The notes beneath the pieces were generated by a model that saw nothing but the letters and a program-made list of their open reading frames with translations, searched no databases and was not told the origin of the DNA. Source: Solihabitans fulvus (GTDB taxonomy: Bacteria; Actinomycetota; Actinomycetes; Mycobacteriales; Pseudonocardiaceae). Taken from it: 59,402 bases of DNA. Positions 1 to 8,896 of the stretch are shown in pieces. Made by a program: the position numbers and the translations under genes. Location of the stretch: assembly GCF_008386585.1 (NCBI RefSeq), contig NZ_VUOB01000027.1:63897-123298 (forward strand), in the 5' to 3' direction. Each line of letters opens with the position of its first letter. The stretch's first letter is position 1.

Positions 1-26
1 CGCCATCGTGTTAGGAGCTCTTGGGG

Positions 27-3000
27 TCAGCCGATCGGCAGGGCGGCCCAGTCCGCGCGGTCGGGCGCGATCACCGCCGCTCGATGACGTTCGGCGTCGG
101 CCGCGTGTCCGGCCGCGTCCGGCGCTCCCTCGGCGGCCGAGATCCTGCTCGCCAGCGTCGCCGCGAGCGCCTGGCCGCGCGGGTGCGCCATCGCCGCGTA
201 GCGGTCCGCGGCCTCCTCGGCGAAGCCCCGCGCCGCAGGGAACTCCGCCCTGGCAAGGCAGATGTCCGCCAGCGTCAGCAACGCCTCCGCCGCCAGCAGC
301 CCGAAGCCGTGCCGGCGGCAGAACCGCAGCATGCGCCGCGCACACCGCAGCGCCGTGTCCTGGTCGCCAACGCCGCTCAGCACCGCCGCGAGCCCGATCC
401 GCACGGCGACCGCGCCGACCTCGCTGCCCGTGTCCGTGGCGAGCAGCAACGCCCGGCGCAGGATCGCCAGCGCCTCCTCGGCGCGGCCGAGGCGGAGATG
501 CAGCCCGCCGAGCAGCCGCAGCGCCTCGATCTGCTCGGGATGAAAGTCGCCGCCCCGCGCACACGCCACCTCGGCCAGCCGCAGCGCCATCGCGTCCCGG
601 CCGAAGTCCCGGCACACCACCGCGAGCGCGCACAGCGCGGACGTCTCGCCCCTGCGGTCGCCGAGTTCCCGGTACAGGCGCAACGCCTCGACTCCGCGGC
701 GCAGCGCGGCCGCCGACCGGCCGAGGTCGTGCTCGACCAGGGCCGACAGGTTGAGCACCCTGGCGACGCTGCCGACCGAACCGCCGTCGCGCGCGATGTC
801 GCCCGCCTGCGCCAGGTGTTCGGCCGCGCCGGTCAGCCTGCCAAGGTCGCGGCAGACGGACGCCAGGTTGAACGTCGGCTGCCCGAGCATCCGCGTCAGC
901 CCCAGCTCGCGGTCGAGGTCGACCGCGTCGGACAGGAACGCGGCGGCCTCCCTCGGCCGCCCGTACACCCCGCAGACCCCGCCGAGGTTCGACAACGCGG
1001 TCGCCTCGCCGGCCCGCCACCCGGCCGCCCTGGTCAGGTCGAGGGCGGCGCGCAGCCGCGCGAGCGAGTTCGTCCGGTCGTTGAGCATGAAGTACGCCTC
1101 GCCGAACCCGGACTGGGCGATCGCCTGCGCGTGCAGCTGTTCGGCGGCCGCGCCGGCGGCCAGCGCACCCTCGGAGACCGCGAGCAGGTCGAGACTGTTG
1201 TTGCGCAGCCAGAAATAGCCGCGCAGGACGTCGCACAGCTCCCAGGTGATCCGCCCGGGACCGTGCCGCGACGCGTGTCCGGCGATCGCGATCAGGTTCC
1301 GCCGCTCGGCGTCCAGCCAGGCCAGCGCCGCCGACTGGTCGGCGAATCCCGGCGGGGCGGGCCGAGGAAGCGAGGCCGTCGGCAGCCGAAGTCGGTGCGG
1401 GTACAGCATTCTCGCCGCGGCGTCGCTGCTGGCGAGGTAGAACTCGAACAGCCTGGCCAACGCCTCGGCCGACTCCCGCTCGTGCCGCGCGGCGAGCCGG
1501 ACCGCGTAGTCGCGCAACAGGTCGTGCAGCACGAACCGGCCGTCGTCGCGTTCCTCCACGAGATGGATCCGCGTCAGGTCGGCCAGCAGCTGACCGGCCG
1601 CCGCCGCGTCGATCCCAGCGAGCGCGGCGACGGCCGCGACCGTCACGTCCGGTCCCGGCACGAGACCGAGCAGCCGGAACACCCGCGCCGCGTCGGGCCG
1701 CAGCGCCGCGTAGGACAGGTCGAACGCCGCCGGCACCGTCGCGGTGCGGTCACCGGCCAGCGACAGCGCGGCCATCCGGTCGCCGGCGCGCAACTCCTCG
1801 ACATAACTGGAGATCGTCCGGTGCGGATGGGTCTCCAGCCTGGCCGCCGCGACGCGCAGCGCGAGCGGCAGGCCCGAGCAGAGCCGCGCCAACTCGACCG
1901 AGGCGGCGCGCTCCCGCGCGACCCGGCCGCCGCCGACGCACCCGTCCAGCAACGCGACCGCGTCGTCCTCCGGCAGCACACCGAGCCGAATCCGGCTCGC
2001 GCCGTCCCGCGCGACCAAACCGTCGAACTGGTCCCGGCTCGTCACCAACACCAGGGACCGTCCCGAGCCGGGCAACAGCGGCCGGACCTGGCCGGGCTCG
2101 CGCGCGTTGTCGAGCAGGACGAGCATGCGGCGGTTGGCCAGCAGCGAGCGGTACAGCCCGGCGGCCTCCGACTCGTCGACTGGCAGCTGTCGCGGCGGCA
2201 CCCCCAACGCCCGCAGGCACTGCGCGAGCGCGTCCACCGGCCGCAGCGGCGCCGTGGCCGAGTAGCCCTGGAGGTCGACGTGCAACTGGCCGTCGGGGAA
2301 CCGCTCGCTGACCCGGTGCGCCCAGCGGACCGCGAGGGTTGTCTTGCCGGCGCCCGCGTTTCCGACGATCACGCCGACCTGGGTGTCGCTGCCGCCGACC
2401 GGCCCCGGCTCGGCCAGCAGCGCGTCCAGTTCGGCCAGCTGCGCGTCCCTGCCGACGAAGGTGGCCGCCGACCTGGGCAGCTGGGCCGGCGTCGGCAGCC
2501 GGGCGGAGATGGTCGAGGCGACGTCGAGGACCGGATCGGCGCGCAGCACGGCCCGTTCCAGCTCGGTGAACACCCGGCTCGGGTCGAGCCCCTGCTCGTC
2601 GGCCAGCCGCGCGCGGAAGTCGCGCGCCACGATCAGCGCCTCGGCCTGGCGACCGGCCCGGTGCAGGGCGAGCACGAGATGGCCGACCAGTCGCTCGCGC
2701 AGCGGATTGGCCGCCACGAGCGGGGCCAGCTCGTCGACGAGCTCGTCGTGCAGCCCCAGCGCGAGACCGGCGTCGCCGAGCTGCTCGAACGCGCCAAGCC
2801 GCTGCTCCTCCAAGCGGATCCGCGCCGCGTCGACGTAGGCGGCCCGGACGTCGGCGAGCGGCTGGCCGCGCCACAGGTCCAACGCCTCGCGCACCAACCC
2901 GTGCGCGCTGTCCGGATCGCCAGCGCCGAACGCCGCCCTGGCGCGGGCCACCCGCTCGCCGAACACCGAGACGTCCAGCTCGGTGCCGTCCACGGCGAGG

Positions 3001-3269
3001 CAGTACCCGGCCGACTGCGTCGCCAGGCGGTGTTCCGCCCCGACAACCCGTAACCTGCGGCGAATCTCGGAGACCGCCTGGTGCACCTGGGCGCGTGCGC
3101 TCGCCGGGGTCGCCGGCCCCCACAACGCGTCAGCGAGCCGATCCGCCGGCACCGGCCGATTCGCGTTGAGCAGCAGGTACGCGAGCACGGCCCGGCGTTG
3201 CGGGCGATCGATCCGTACCACCGCGCCGTCGGCGATCGCCTCGACCGGGCCCAGGATCGCGTAGTACAC
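27..3269 (-). CDS. SARP/AfsR-family transcriptional regulator with NB-ARC and TPR domains
   Basis: A 1080-residue AfsR-type regulator. The order is an OmpR-like winged-helix DNA-binding domain (about 1-90), a bacterial transcriptional activation domain (about 95-245), an NB-ARC STAND ATPase and C-terminal TPR-like helices. A Walker A P-loop GNAGAGKTT is visible near residue 300, followed by the LLLDNAR-type Walker B region. The start is a GTG with a purine-rich stretch (AAGGTGGG) upstream. Family members activate secondary-metabolite or developmental genes after ATP-dependent switching. No biosynthetic cluster is visible here, so the target is unknown. It may be co-transcribed with the two minus-strand genes upstream. 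Confidence 0.9.
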   Translation of the reverse strand: MYYAILGPVEAIADGAVVRIDRPQRRAVLAYLLLNANRPVPADRLADALWGPATPASARAQVHQAVSEIRRRLRVVGAEHRLATQSAGYCLAVDGTELDVSVFGERVARARAAFGAGDPDSAHGLVREALDLWRGQPLADVRAAYVDAARIRLEEQRLGAFEQLGDAGLALGLHDELVDELAPLVAANPLRERLVGHLVLALHRAGRQAEALIVARDFRARLADEQGLDPSRVFTELERAVLRADPVLDVASTISARLPTPAQLPRSAATFVGRDAQLAELDALLAEPGPVGGSDTQVGVIVGNAGAGKTTLAVRWAHRVSERFPDGQLHVDLQGYSATAPLRPVDALAQCLRALGVPPRQLPVDESEAAGLYRSLLANRRMLVLLDNAREPGQVRPLLPGSGRSLVLVTSRDQFDGLVARDGASRIRLGVLPEDDAVALLDGCVGGGRVARERAASVELARLCSGLPLALRVAAARLETHPHRTISSYVEELRAGDRMAALSLAGDRTATVPAAFDLSYAALRPDAARVFRLLGLVPGPDVTVAAVAALAGIDAAAAGQLLADLTRIHLVEERDDGRFVLHDLLRDYAVRLAARHERESAEALARLFEFYLASSDAAARMLYPHRLRLPTASLPRPAPPGFADQSAALAWLDAERRNLIAIAGHASRHGPGRITWELCDVLRGYFWLRNNSLDLLAVSEGALAAGAAAEQLHAQAIAQSGFGEAYFMLNDRTNSLARLRAALDLTRAAGWRAGEATALSNLGGVCGVYGRPREAAAFLSDAVDLDRELGLTRMLGQPTFNLASVCRDLGRLTGAAEHLAQAGDIARDGGSVGSVARVLNLSALVEHDLGRSAAALRRGVEALRLYRELGDRRGETSALCALAVVCRDFGRDAMALRLAEVACARGGDFHPEQIEALRLLGGLHLRLGRAEEALAILRRALLLATDTGSEVGAVAVRIGLAAVLSGVGDQDTALRCARRMLRFCRRHGFGLLAAEALLTLADICLARAEFPAARGFAEEAADRYAAMAHPRGQALAATLASRISAAEGAPDAAGHAADAERHRAAVIAPDRADWAALPIG

Positions 3270-3461
3270 CTGCCCACCTTCCCGACCGCCGAAGCGATCG
3301 TGCCCCCAGTGTGCACAGCCGATGGGCGGCTGCCGCCCTGCCAGGACACAAGCTGATCATGCTCGTGGCGAGGACAGCATCCTCGCTCGCGGCAGGGACA
3401 CAGTCCAGGCCGTTTCGGGGCGGCGTCGGGTACAGGCGTCGAGTGCAGCGCGCTTCGGGTG

Positions 3462-3968
3462 CTACCGCAACTTCGGTTCGACCAACTGCGCAACCTGCAC
3501 GGCAACCGGACACGGATCCACCTTGCCGCCGCCCGTCACCGCGACGTCGACGCGCGACGATCCGCTGACTCCGATGGCGATGAGGCAGTTGCCGAGCCCA
3601 TCGGCAGCAAGCTTGGCCTCATGGCCACCGACTTTCGTGTCGGTGATCCGCCTGCCATTCGGCTGAAGACCGGCAAGGCCGACATTCGCCTGGATACCGA
3701 CGATCATGCTGAGGTCCTTGGCACTGAACAGGCAGCTGTCTGCCGTGCCAACCTTCTTTCGCTGCGGCTGGCTGGTAGCGCCCGCGCTGGCAGCCTCGCT
3801 TTGGGACAGCAAGGAGCAGGGGTCCCTGCTGTCCAGCGGGGTGTCCTTGCCGGCGGAGCTGGGCGCGCTGCTGCTCGGCGACGCGCTCGGCGCGACTGAT
3901 TCACCGCACCCGGCGGCAGCAAGCAGAGTGGCTCCGAGTAGACCGGCCAGGACGACGAGTCGTTTCAT
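3462..3968 (-). CDS. DUF3558-type lipoprotein
   Basis: The protein starts at the ATG of MKRLVVLAG, has a short hydrophobic signal peptide and a lipobox (LAAAGC), then a low-complexity Ser/Pro/Ala linker. This indicates a lipid-anchored protein outside the membrane. The mature domain has the DPC...LL opening and further cysteines (DSC, NC, DPC) typical of DUF3558, a family frequent in Pseudonocardiaceae. An in-frame upstream start would add nine residues, but the chosen start fits the signal peptide and has GGGGAA upstream. It follows the EspG-like gene by 72 bases on the same strand, a pairing often seen in this order. Molecular function is unknown. Confidence 0.8.
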   Translation of the reverse strand: MKRLVVLAGLLGATLLAAAGCGESVAPSASPSSSAPSSAGKDTPLDSRDPCSLLSQSEAASAGATSQPQRKKVGTADSCLFSAKDLSMIVGIQANVGLAGLQPNGRRITDTKVGGHEAKLAADGLGNCLIAIGVSGSSRVDVAVTGGGKVDPCPVAVQVAQLVEPKLR

Positions 3969-4040
3969 GGGGATTCCCCGGTGTGGTCTATGCACTCTTA
4001 GTGTTCGAGCTTTGACGCGACGTCACCATGATCAGTTCCC

Positions 4041-4814
4041 TCAGCGGACCTGGACCAGCAGCGCCGTCAGGTACCGGCCGAGCCGGCCGGAGTCGGCGGG
4101 GCTGTAGGTGACCCGCATTCGACCGTCGCGGCCGATGTCGGGCATCGCGGCGTAGCGGCCGACATCCGTGTCCACCCAGTTCATCGTGGCCGGCTCGGAC
4201 TCCCGCCCGTGGCGACCCCGCGCCGCGACCGTGAAGTAGCCACCGCCGAGCCTGGGGCGCCGCAGGATGTCCTCCGCCGCGTGCCGTTGGCCGTCCGGCG
4301 CTCCTCGGGGCGCGTTGACGGACGACGTGAACGTGGCTTCCTCGAAGTCCTTGGCACGCCGACGGGAGACCGCGGTGTCGTCGGCGACCGTGACCGACGC
4401 GCCGGGGCCCGGATGCAGCGGGGGCAACAGGCCAAGCAGCCCGGGCACCAGCGCGTCGGGCTCCACCAACTCGAAGCGGACCGTCTCGCCCTGCTGTACC
4501 GCGAGCACGCCGACCCGGTCGTCGGCTGCGGCCAGGGCGTGCCGTTGAGTCCTGCCAGCGCTGCCGACCATCGCAACCGTCACGCGACCCCCGGCGAACA
4601 GCGTCAGCGCCTCCGTCAGCTCCGGCGCGAACTCGCCGCCCCACACCAGTCCGCGTGCCGTCAGATCCCGGTGCACAGCCCCGACCAGCGCGACGCGTTC
4701 CTCGGTCGTCTCGCCGTGGTGCGGGATGGTGAACGGGAACCGCCGCACGTCCAGTCGCAGCGCGTCCCCTAGCACGTCCATGGCCGCGAACGAACACTCG
4801 AACCCCCGACCCAC
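4041..4814 (-). CDS. EspG-like ESX secretion-associated protein
   Basis: About 257 residues resembling the EspG family, cytosolic chaperones that bind PE/PPE or WXG100-like substrates of type VII (ESX) secretion. Supporting features are the length, the N-terminal strand-rich half and the C-terminal part with GGYFTVAARGR and YSPADSGRLGRYL, the kind of segment EspG proteins use before their last helix. The start is taken as GTG at 4814 because GGAGAGGAG lies nine bases upstream. An ATG 33 bases further down is possible. No ESX structural gene is in the window, so this would be an orphan chaperone. The family call is from memory of the fold and neighbours, so it is moderate. Confidence 0.65.
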   Translation of the reverse strand: MGRGFECSFAAMDVLGDALRLDVRRFPFTIPHHGETTEERVALVGAVHRDLTARGLVWGGEFAPELTEALTLFAGGRVTVAMVGSAGRTQRHALAAADDRVGVLAVQQGETVRFELVEPDALVPGLLGLLPPLHPGPGASVTVADDTAVSRRRAKDFEEATFTSSVNAPRGAPDGQRHAAEDILRRPRLGGGYFTVAARGRHGRESEPATMNWVDTDVGRYAAMPDIGRDGRMRVTYSPADSGRLGRYLTALLVQVR

Positions 4815-4967
4815 CGCTGACCGCTCCTCTCCGCACGCCCTCCCCACGGTGCGTGACCGAGGTCGAATACTGCCAGTCGAGTAGTGATCGGCGGAGAGTT
4901 ACCGAATGGCGTCCCTCGAATGTCCCATCTCGGGCCTGAATCCTGGGGTATCCACGAAAGGAACCTG

Positions 4968-6176
4968 ATGACTCACTCCACCGGGCAGGACCTCCGCATC
5001 GGCGTCGTCGGGCTGGGCATGCGCAGCCAGCTCGCCGAGTACGCACACCGCCCTGGCGAGGGCGCGCGCGTGGTGGCCGTCTGCGACACCAGGCAGGCCG
5101 CCCTCGAGGCCGCCCGCGCGCGGTACGGCACCGACCTGGTCACCACGGACGACCACCGGACGCTGCTCGACGCGGACCTCGACGGCGTCTTCGTGTTGAC
5201 GCCGGACCACACCCACGAGGAGATCACGATCGCGTTCCTCGCGGCGGGTGTGGCGACGTTCGTGGACAAGCCGCTGGCGATCACCATCGAGGGCTGCGAC
5301 CGGGTGCTCGAGGCGGCGCGCGAGCACGGCACGCGGCTCTACGTCGGGCACAACATGCGCCACATGCCGGTGGTCCTCGCGATGCGCGAGTTGATCGAGA
5401 ACGGTGCCATCGGCGAGGTCAAGGCCGTGTGGTGCCGGCACTTCGTCGGCCACGGCGGCGACTTCTACTTCAAGGACTGGCACGCCGACCGCCGCAACAC
5501 CACGAGCCTTCTGCTCCAGAAGGGCGCGCACGACCTCGACGTCATCCACTGGCTGGCCGGCGGCACCACCCGCAGGGTCAACGCGCTCGGCGGGCTGGTG
5601 GTGTACGGCGGGATCACCGACCGCGCCGACCGGAGCGACCAGCTCATGCGCGACTGGTGGAAGCCGGAGCGGAACTGGCCGCCGACCGCGCTGACCGGGC
5701 TCAACCCGGTCGTCGACGTCGAGGACATCAGCATGGTGAACCTCCAGCTCGACAACGGAGTGCTGGCCAGTTACCAGCAGTGCCACTTCACCCCGGACTA
5801 CTGGCGCAACTACACCGTCATCGGCACCGAGGGCAGGCTGGAGAACTTCGGCGACTCCGCGGGCGGGCACGTGAAGGTGTGGAACCGCCGCAGCGGCTAC
5901 AACCCGGACGGCGACCTGACCGTGCCGCTGCCCGAGTCGGACGGCTGGCACGACGGCGCCGATCCTCGCCTTGTCGACGAGTTCCTGCGGTTCGCCAGGG
6001 ACGGCGGCCGGACGTTGACCTCGCCGGTCGCGGCGCGCGAGGCCGTGGCCGCGGGCTGCGCGGCCACCGCCTCGCTGCGCGACGGCGGCCGGCCGGTCGA
6101 CATCGCCGCGCCGGACGCCGACCTGGTCGAGTACTTCGCCGGGGGACAGGTCACATCTGGCGCACGCCGCAGTTGA
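4968..6176 (+). CDS. Gfo/Idh/MocA-family oxidoreductase
   Basis: A 402-residue NAD(P)-dependent dehydrogenase. The N-terminal Rossmann fold carries GVVGLGMRS (about 12-20), followed by the family's conserved lysine motif as VDKP (Lys about 101) and the C-terminal GFO/IDH/MocA domain with HDLDVIHWL, whose Asp and His lie at the active site in relatives. Members oxidise or reduce sugars, inositols or amino-sugar substrates, but the substrate cannot be read from the sequence. The start at ATG 4968 is supported by AAAGGAA upstream. An earlier in-frame ATG gives an unlikely N-terminus. It is divergent from the EspG-like gene and stands alone. Confidence 0.88.
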   Translation: MTHSTGQDLRIGVVGLGMRSQLAEYAHRPGEGARVVAVCDTRQAALEAARARYGTDLVTTDDHRTLLDADLDGVFVLTPDHTHEEITIAFLAAGVATFVDKPLAITIEGCDRVLEAAREHGTRLYVGHNMRHMPVVLAMRELIENGAIGEVKAVWCRHFVGHGGDFYFKDWHADRRNTTSLLLQKGAHDLDVIHWLAGGTTRRVNALGGLVVYGGITDRADRSDQLMRDWWKPERNWPPTALTGLNPVVDVEDISMVNLQLDNGVLASYQQCHFTPDYWRNYTVIGTEGRLENFGDSAGGHVKVWNRRSGYNPDGDLTVPLPESDGWHDGADPRLVDEFLRFARDGGRTLTSPVAAREAVAAGCAATASLRDGGRPVDIAAPDADLVEYFAGGQVTSGARRS

Positions 6177-6715
6177 TCCTTCGTCGGCGCGGCCGACGGA
6201 ACCAGGCGGGGAACCAGGCTGGGAGCCGGGCGGGAGCCCAAGCGTGGAACCACGCAGGAACCGCACAGCAAGCACAACGGGAATTCTCCGGGACATCGTA
6301 GGAGAGTCGTGAAACCGCGAGATCGCGGTTCGGCATGCGGGAGCGGGGAAACCGCCGCACACCGTTCCCGGGCCGCCGGCGCGCCGCGCGCCGGAGTTCG
6401 CGGATATTCCTCGGCTGTCGCAACAGACTGGCGCAACAGACTGGCATCCTGCGCGAGTAAACGTGATCCAACGCGTCATCAAGTCCGTGCCATCGTCGGG
6501 CGGCGACCGGATGCGCGCGGGATGCGGCGGCGGATGCCGGGGAACCGGTCCGCCGTCGATGCCGGAGGCAATCCCGGAGTCGGCGGGCCGGATTGCCCTG
6601 CCCAGTGTCGCGGCCGTCACGGCGCAGCGCCATCGCCGATCCGGGCCACGCAGGTAAACTGCGCATTCCGTCGGTGCGCCCGCCTCGGCGACGCATGATC
6701 ATCAGGAGGACCCCG
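6177..6715 (+). other. Non-coding interval with degenerate short repeats
   Basis: About 540 bases without a convincing gene. From about 6197 to 6274 there is a run of 11-13 base imperfect repeats built on GGAACCAGGC or GGAGCCGGGC. The rest is GC-rich and unremarkable. A TAAACT hexamer at 6655-6660 could be the -10 element for the response regulator downstream, but no good -35 is seen. Frames open across the interval have atypical, Arg/Ala/Pro-rich translations and are rejected as genes. Confidence 0.5.
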
Positions 6716-7327
6716 GTGACCCACACCGCTGCCGAGGCCCAGCAAGAGGCTCAGATCGTGCAGCGCCGCGTGCTCGTCGCCGAGGACGAGGCGCTCATCC
6801 GCCTGGACCTCGTCGAGATGCTGCGCGAGGAGGGTTACGAGGTGGCCGGCGAGGCCGCCGACGGCGAGGAGGCCGTGCGGCTCGCCACGGAACTGCGTCC
6901 TGACCTGGTCATTCTCGATATCAAGATGCCAGGAGTCGACGGCATCGAGGCCGCGTCGGTGATCGCGGGCGGTCGCATCGCCCCGGTGGTCATGCTGACC
7001 GCGTTCAGCCAGCGCGACCTCGTCGAGCGGGCCCGCGACGCCGGTGCGATGGCCTACCTGGTCAAGCCGTTCGCCAAGCGCGACCTGGTGCCGGCGATCG
7101 AGCTGGCGATGAGCCGCTTCGCCGAGCTGAAGGCGTTGGAGAACGAGGTCGTCGGGCTCACCGAGCGGCTGGAGACCCGCAAGGTCGTCGAGCGCGCCAA
7201 GGGTCTGCTGATGGCGAAGCAGGGGCTCACCGAGCCTGAGGCCTTCCGCTGGGTTCAGCGCACCGCGATGGACCGCAGGAGCACTATGAAGGCCGTCGCC
7301 GAAGCGGTTATCGAAAACTTCGGCTGA
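6716..7327 (+). CDS. pdtaR: ANTAR-domain response regulator PdtaR
   Basis: A 203-residue response regulator with a receiver domain (about 17-135) and an ANTAR RNA-binding domain (about 142-203). The acidic pocket is at ED (23-24), the phospho-acceptor Asp at about 68 (ILDIKMP) and the conserved Lys at 117 (VKPFA). In mycobacteria PdtaR is phosphorylated by the kinase PdtaS and binds RNA hairpins as an antiterminator. The start is GTG 6716, preceded by AGGAGG at optimal distance. No kinase gene is adjacent, as is usual for this system. Position upstream of the Liv genes and polA matches actinobacterial synteny. Confidence 0.92.
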   Translation: MTHTAAEAQQEAQIVQRRVLVAEDEALIRLDLVEMLREEGYEVAGEAADGEEAVRLATELRPDLVILDIKMPGVDGIEAASVIAGGRIAPVVMLTAFSQRDLVERARDAGAMAYLVKPFAKRDLVPAIELAMSRFAELKALENEVVGLTERLETRKVVERAKGLLMAKQGLTEPEAFRWVQRTAMDRRSTMKAVAEAVIENFG

Positions 7328-7349
7328 GTATATCCCGCGCCCTCTCGAC

Positions 7350-7577
7350 TTAAGGTTCACTTAACACTTCGCCGCGCCCGCACGCGGTTACTGCCAGTAT
7401 TGTTCTCGTGACATTTGGCGATAATCCCGTTACCGTGTCCGATTAACGGACTGTATTTTTCAGGTGACGACCGTCACGATGTGGACACAGAGCTGAGTGT
7501 CCACCTATCCAACTCAGCTTTTGATGGCTACCTTCCTCCCCTAACCCAGCCCCGCGTGGGGCTCCGCCCTAGGGCGG
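7350..7577 (+). promoter_or_regulatory. Leader region of the Liv operon with several hairpins
   Basis: The interval before the binding-protein gene holds inverted repeats: TTAAG/CTTAA (7350-7364), AGCTGAGT/ACTCAGCT followed by TTTT (7491-7519), AGCCCC/GGGGCT (7548-7563) and the palindrome CCGCCCTAGGGCGG (7564-7577). The second has the shape of an intrinsic terminator, so either pdtaR ends there or the operon leader is attenuated. The functional reading is inferred. Confidence 0.45.
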
Positions 7578-7603
7578 CCGGTTGGTCATGTGGGAGGTAC
7601 CCG

Positions 7604-8806
7604 GTGTCAAGAGCACGACTCGCACGAGTTCTCATGCTGGCGGCCACTGCGTCGCTTGTCCTGGGGGCGTGTTCGGCGAGGACGGACACGAACTCCGGCG
7701 GCGATTCCGGCTCTGGCGCCGCCGCGCCGTCCAAGCCTGCGGACGCCGCCGATCCGAAGGGCGACGGCAAGGCCACCTGTAGTGGCGTTTCGCTCGCCTA
7801 CGCCGGCACCATCAACGGTGGCAACGCCGCGCTCGGCCAGAACATCCTCTGGGGCGTCAAGCTCGCCGTGCAGCAGCACAACGAGGCCAACAAGGGCTGC
7901 CAGGTCGACCTGAAGCAGTTCGACACCGAGGGCAGCCCGGACAAGGCACCCGGCATCGTCACCCAGGTGATCTCCGACCCGAAGATCATCGGCGCCGTCG
8001 GCCTGCCGTTCTCCGGTGAGTCCAAGGCTGCCGGTCCGATCTTCGAGCAGGCCGGCCTGGTGCACGTCACGCCGTCCGCCACGAACCCCGACCTCGCGAC
8101 GCACGGCTGGAAGACCTTCTTCCGCGCCCTGGGTAACGACGCGGTGCAGGGCCCGGCCGCGGCCAAGTTCATCACCGAGAACCTCAAGGCCGCCAAGGTC
8201 TGCGTGATCAAGGACGACTCCGAGTACGGCAAGGGTCTCGCCAAGGCCGTCAGCGACGCGCTTGGCAGCAAGCTCACCTGCTCGGACGACGTCAAGACCA
8301 AGCAGACCGACTTCGCCGCCGTGGTCGGCAAGGTCAAGTCCGCCAACCCTGACGCGATCTTCTACTCCGGCTACTACCAGGAAGCCGCGCCGTTCGCGAC
8401 GCAGCTCAACGACGCCGGCGTGAAGGCCAAGTTCGTCGGTCCGGACGGTGTCAAGGACGACGAGTTCGTGAAGGGTGCTGGCGACGCCTCGGCCGCCGCG
8501 TACTTCACCTGCCCGTGTGTGCCGGCCGACGCGTTCACCGACTTCTTCAACTCCTACAAGAAGCTCGCTGGCCAGGAGCCCGGTACGTACTCCCCCGAGG
8601 GCTACGACGCCACCACGATCCTGCTCAAGGGCATCGACAAGGGCATCAAGGACCGCGCAGGGCTGCTGGACTTCGTGAAGAACTACGACGGCCAGGGTCT
8701 CACCAAGCACTTCAAGTGGGACGACAAGGGCGAGCTCGCCAAGACGACCGTGTGGACCTACAAGGTGGACAACGGCAAGATCGTCAAGAACGTCGAGATC
8801 AAGTAA
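7604..8806 (+). CDS. Branched-chain amino acid ABC transporter substrate-binding lipoprotein
   Basis: A 400-residue periplasmic-binding-protein-like lipoprotein of the Leu/Ile/Val (LivJ/LivK) type. It has a signal peptide and lipobox LVLGAC, a Ser/Gly/Ala linker, then the type I binding fold with GTINGGNAALGQNILWG and the VGLPFSGES ligand-loop region. It captures a hydrophobic amino acid or related compound at the outer face of the membrane and delivers it to the permeases that follow. The start is GTG 7604, preceded by GGGAGG. An in-frame ATG much further upstream would destroy the signal peptide. It is the first gene of the transporter operon. Confidence 0.93.
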   Translation: MSRARLARVLMLAATASLVLGACSARTDTNSGGDSGSGAAAPSKPADAADPKGDGKATCSGVSLAYAGTINGGNAALGQNILWGVKLAVQQHNEANKGCQVDLKQFDTEGSPDKAPGIVTQVISDPKIIGAVGLPFSGESKAAGPIFEQAGLVHVTPSATNPDLATHGWKTFFRALGNDAVQGPAAAKFITENLKAAKVCVIKDDSEYGKGLAKAVSDALGSKLTCSDDVKTKQTDFAAVVGKVKSANPDAIFYSGYYQEAAPFATQLNDAGVKAKFVGPDGVKDDEFVKGAGDASAAAYFTCPCVPADAFTDFFNSYKKLAGQEPGTYSPEGYDATTILLKGIDKGIKDRAGLLDFVKNYDGQGLTKHFKWDDKGELAKTTVWTYKVDNGKIVKNVEIK

Positions 8807-8827
8807 AACCCCACCCGCCAGAGGTAA

Positions 8828-8871
8828 CTGGGGCATGTGTGCGGCGGCTGCGTGCCGCGCACATGCCCCAG
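8828..8871 (+). terminator. Strong intercistronic hairpin between binding protein and livH
   Basis: An 18-base inverted repeat, CTGGGGCATGTGTGCGGC (8828-8845) and its complement (8854-8871), with one G-U wobble and an 8-base loop. No U-run follows, and livH starts 25 bases later. Such hairpins between a binding-protein gene and its permeases usually stabilise the upstream mRNA or lower downstream expression, matching the higher need for binding protein. Confidence 0.75.
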
Positions 8872-8896
8872 CTCATCGTCAGGAACGAGTAGAACC

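Noticed and set aside
21..3123. Long open frames on both strands over the SARP regulator gene
   Set aside because: Their Arg/Ala/Pro-rich translations are frame shadows of a high-GC gene; no domain or start signal supports them.
4041..4814. EspG-like gene as part of a full type VII secretion locus
   Set aside because: No EccA-E, MycP or WXG100 gene is visible within the window.
6309..6698. Small frame between the Gfo gene and pdtaR
   Set aside because: Composition is random-like, there is no ribosome site and no family resemblance.
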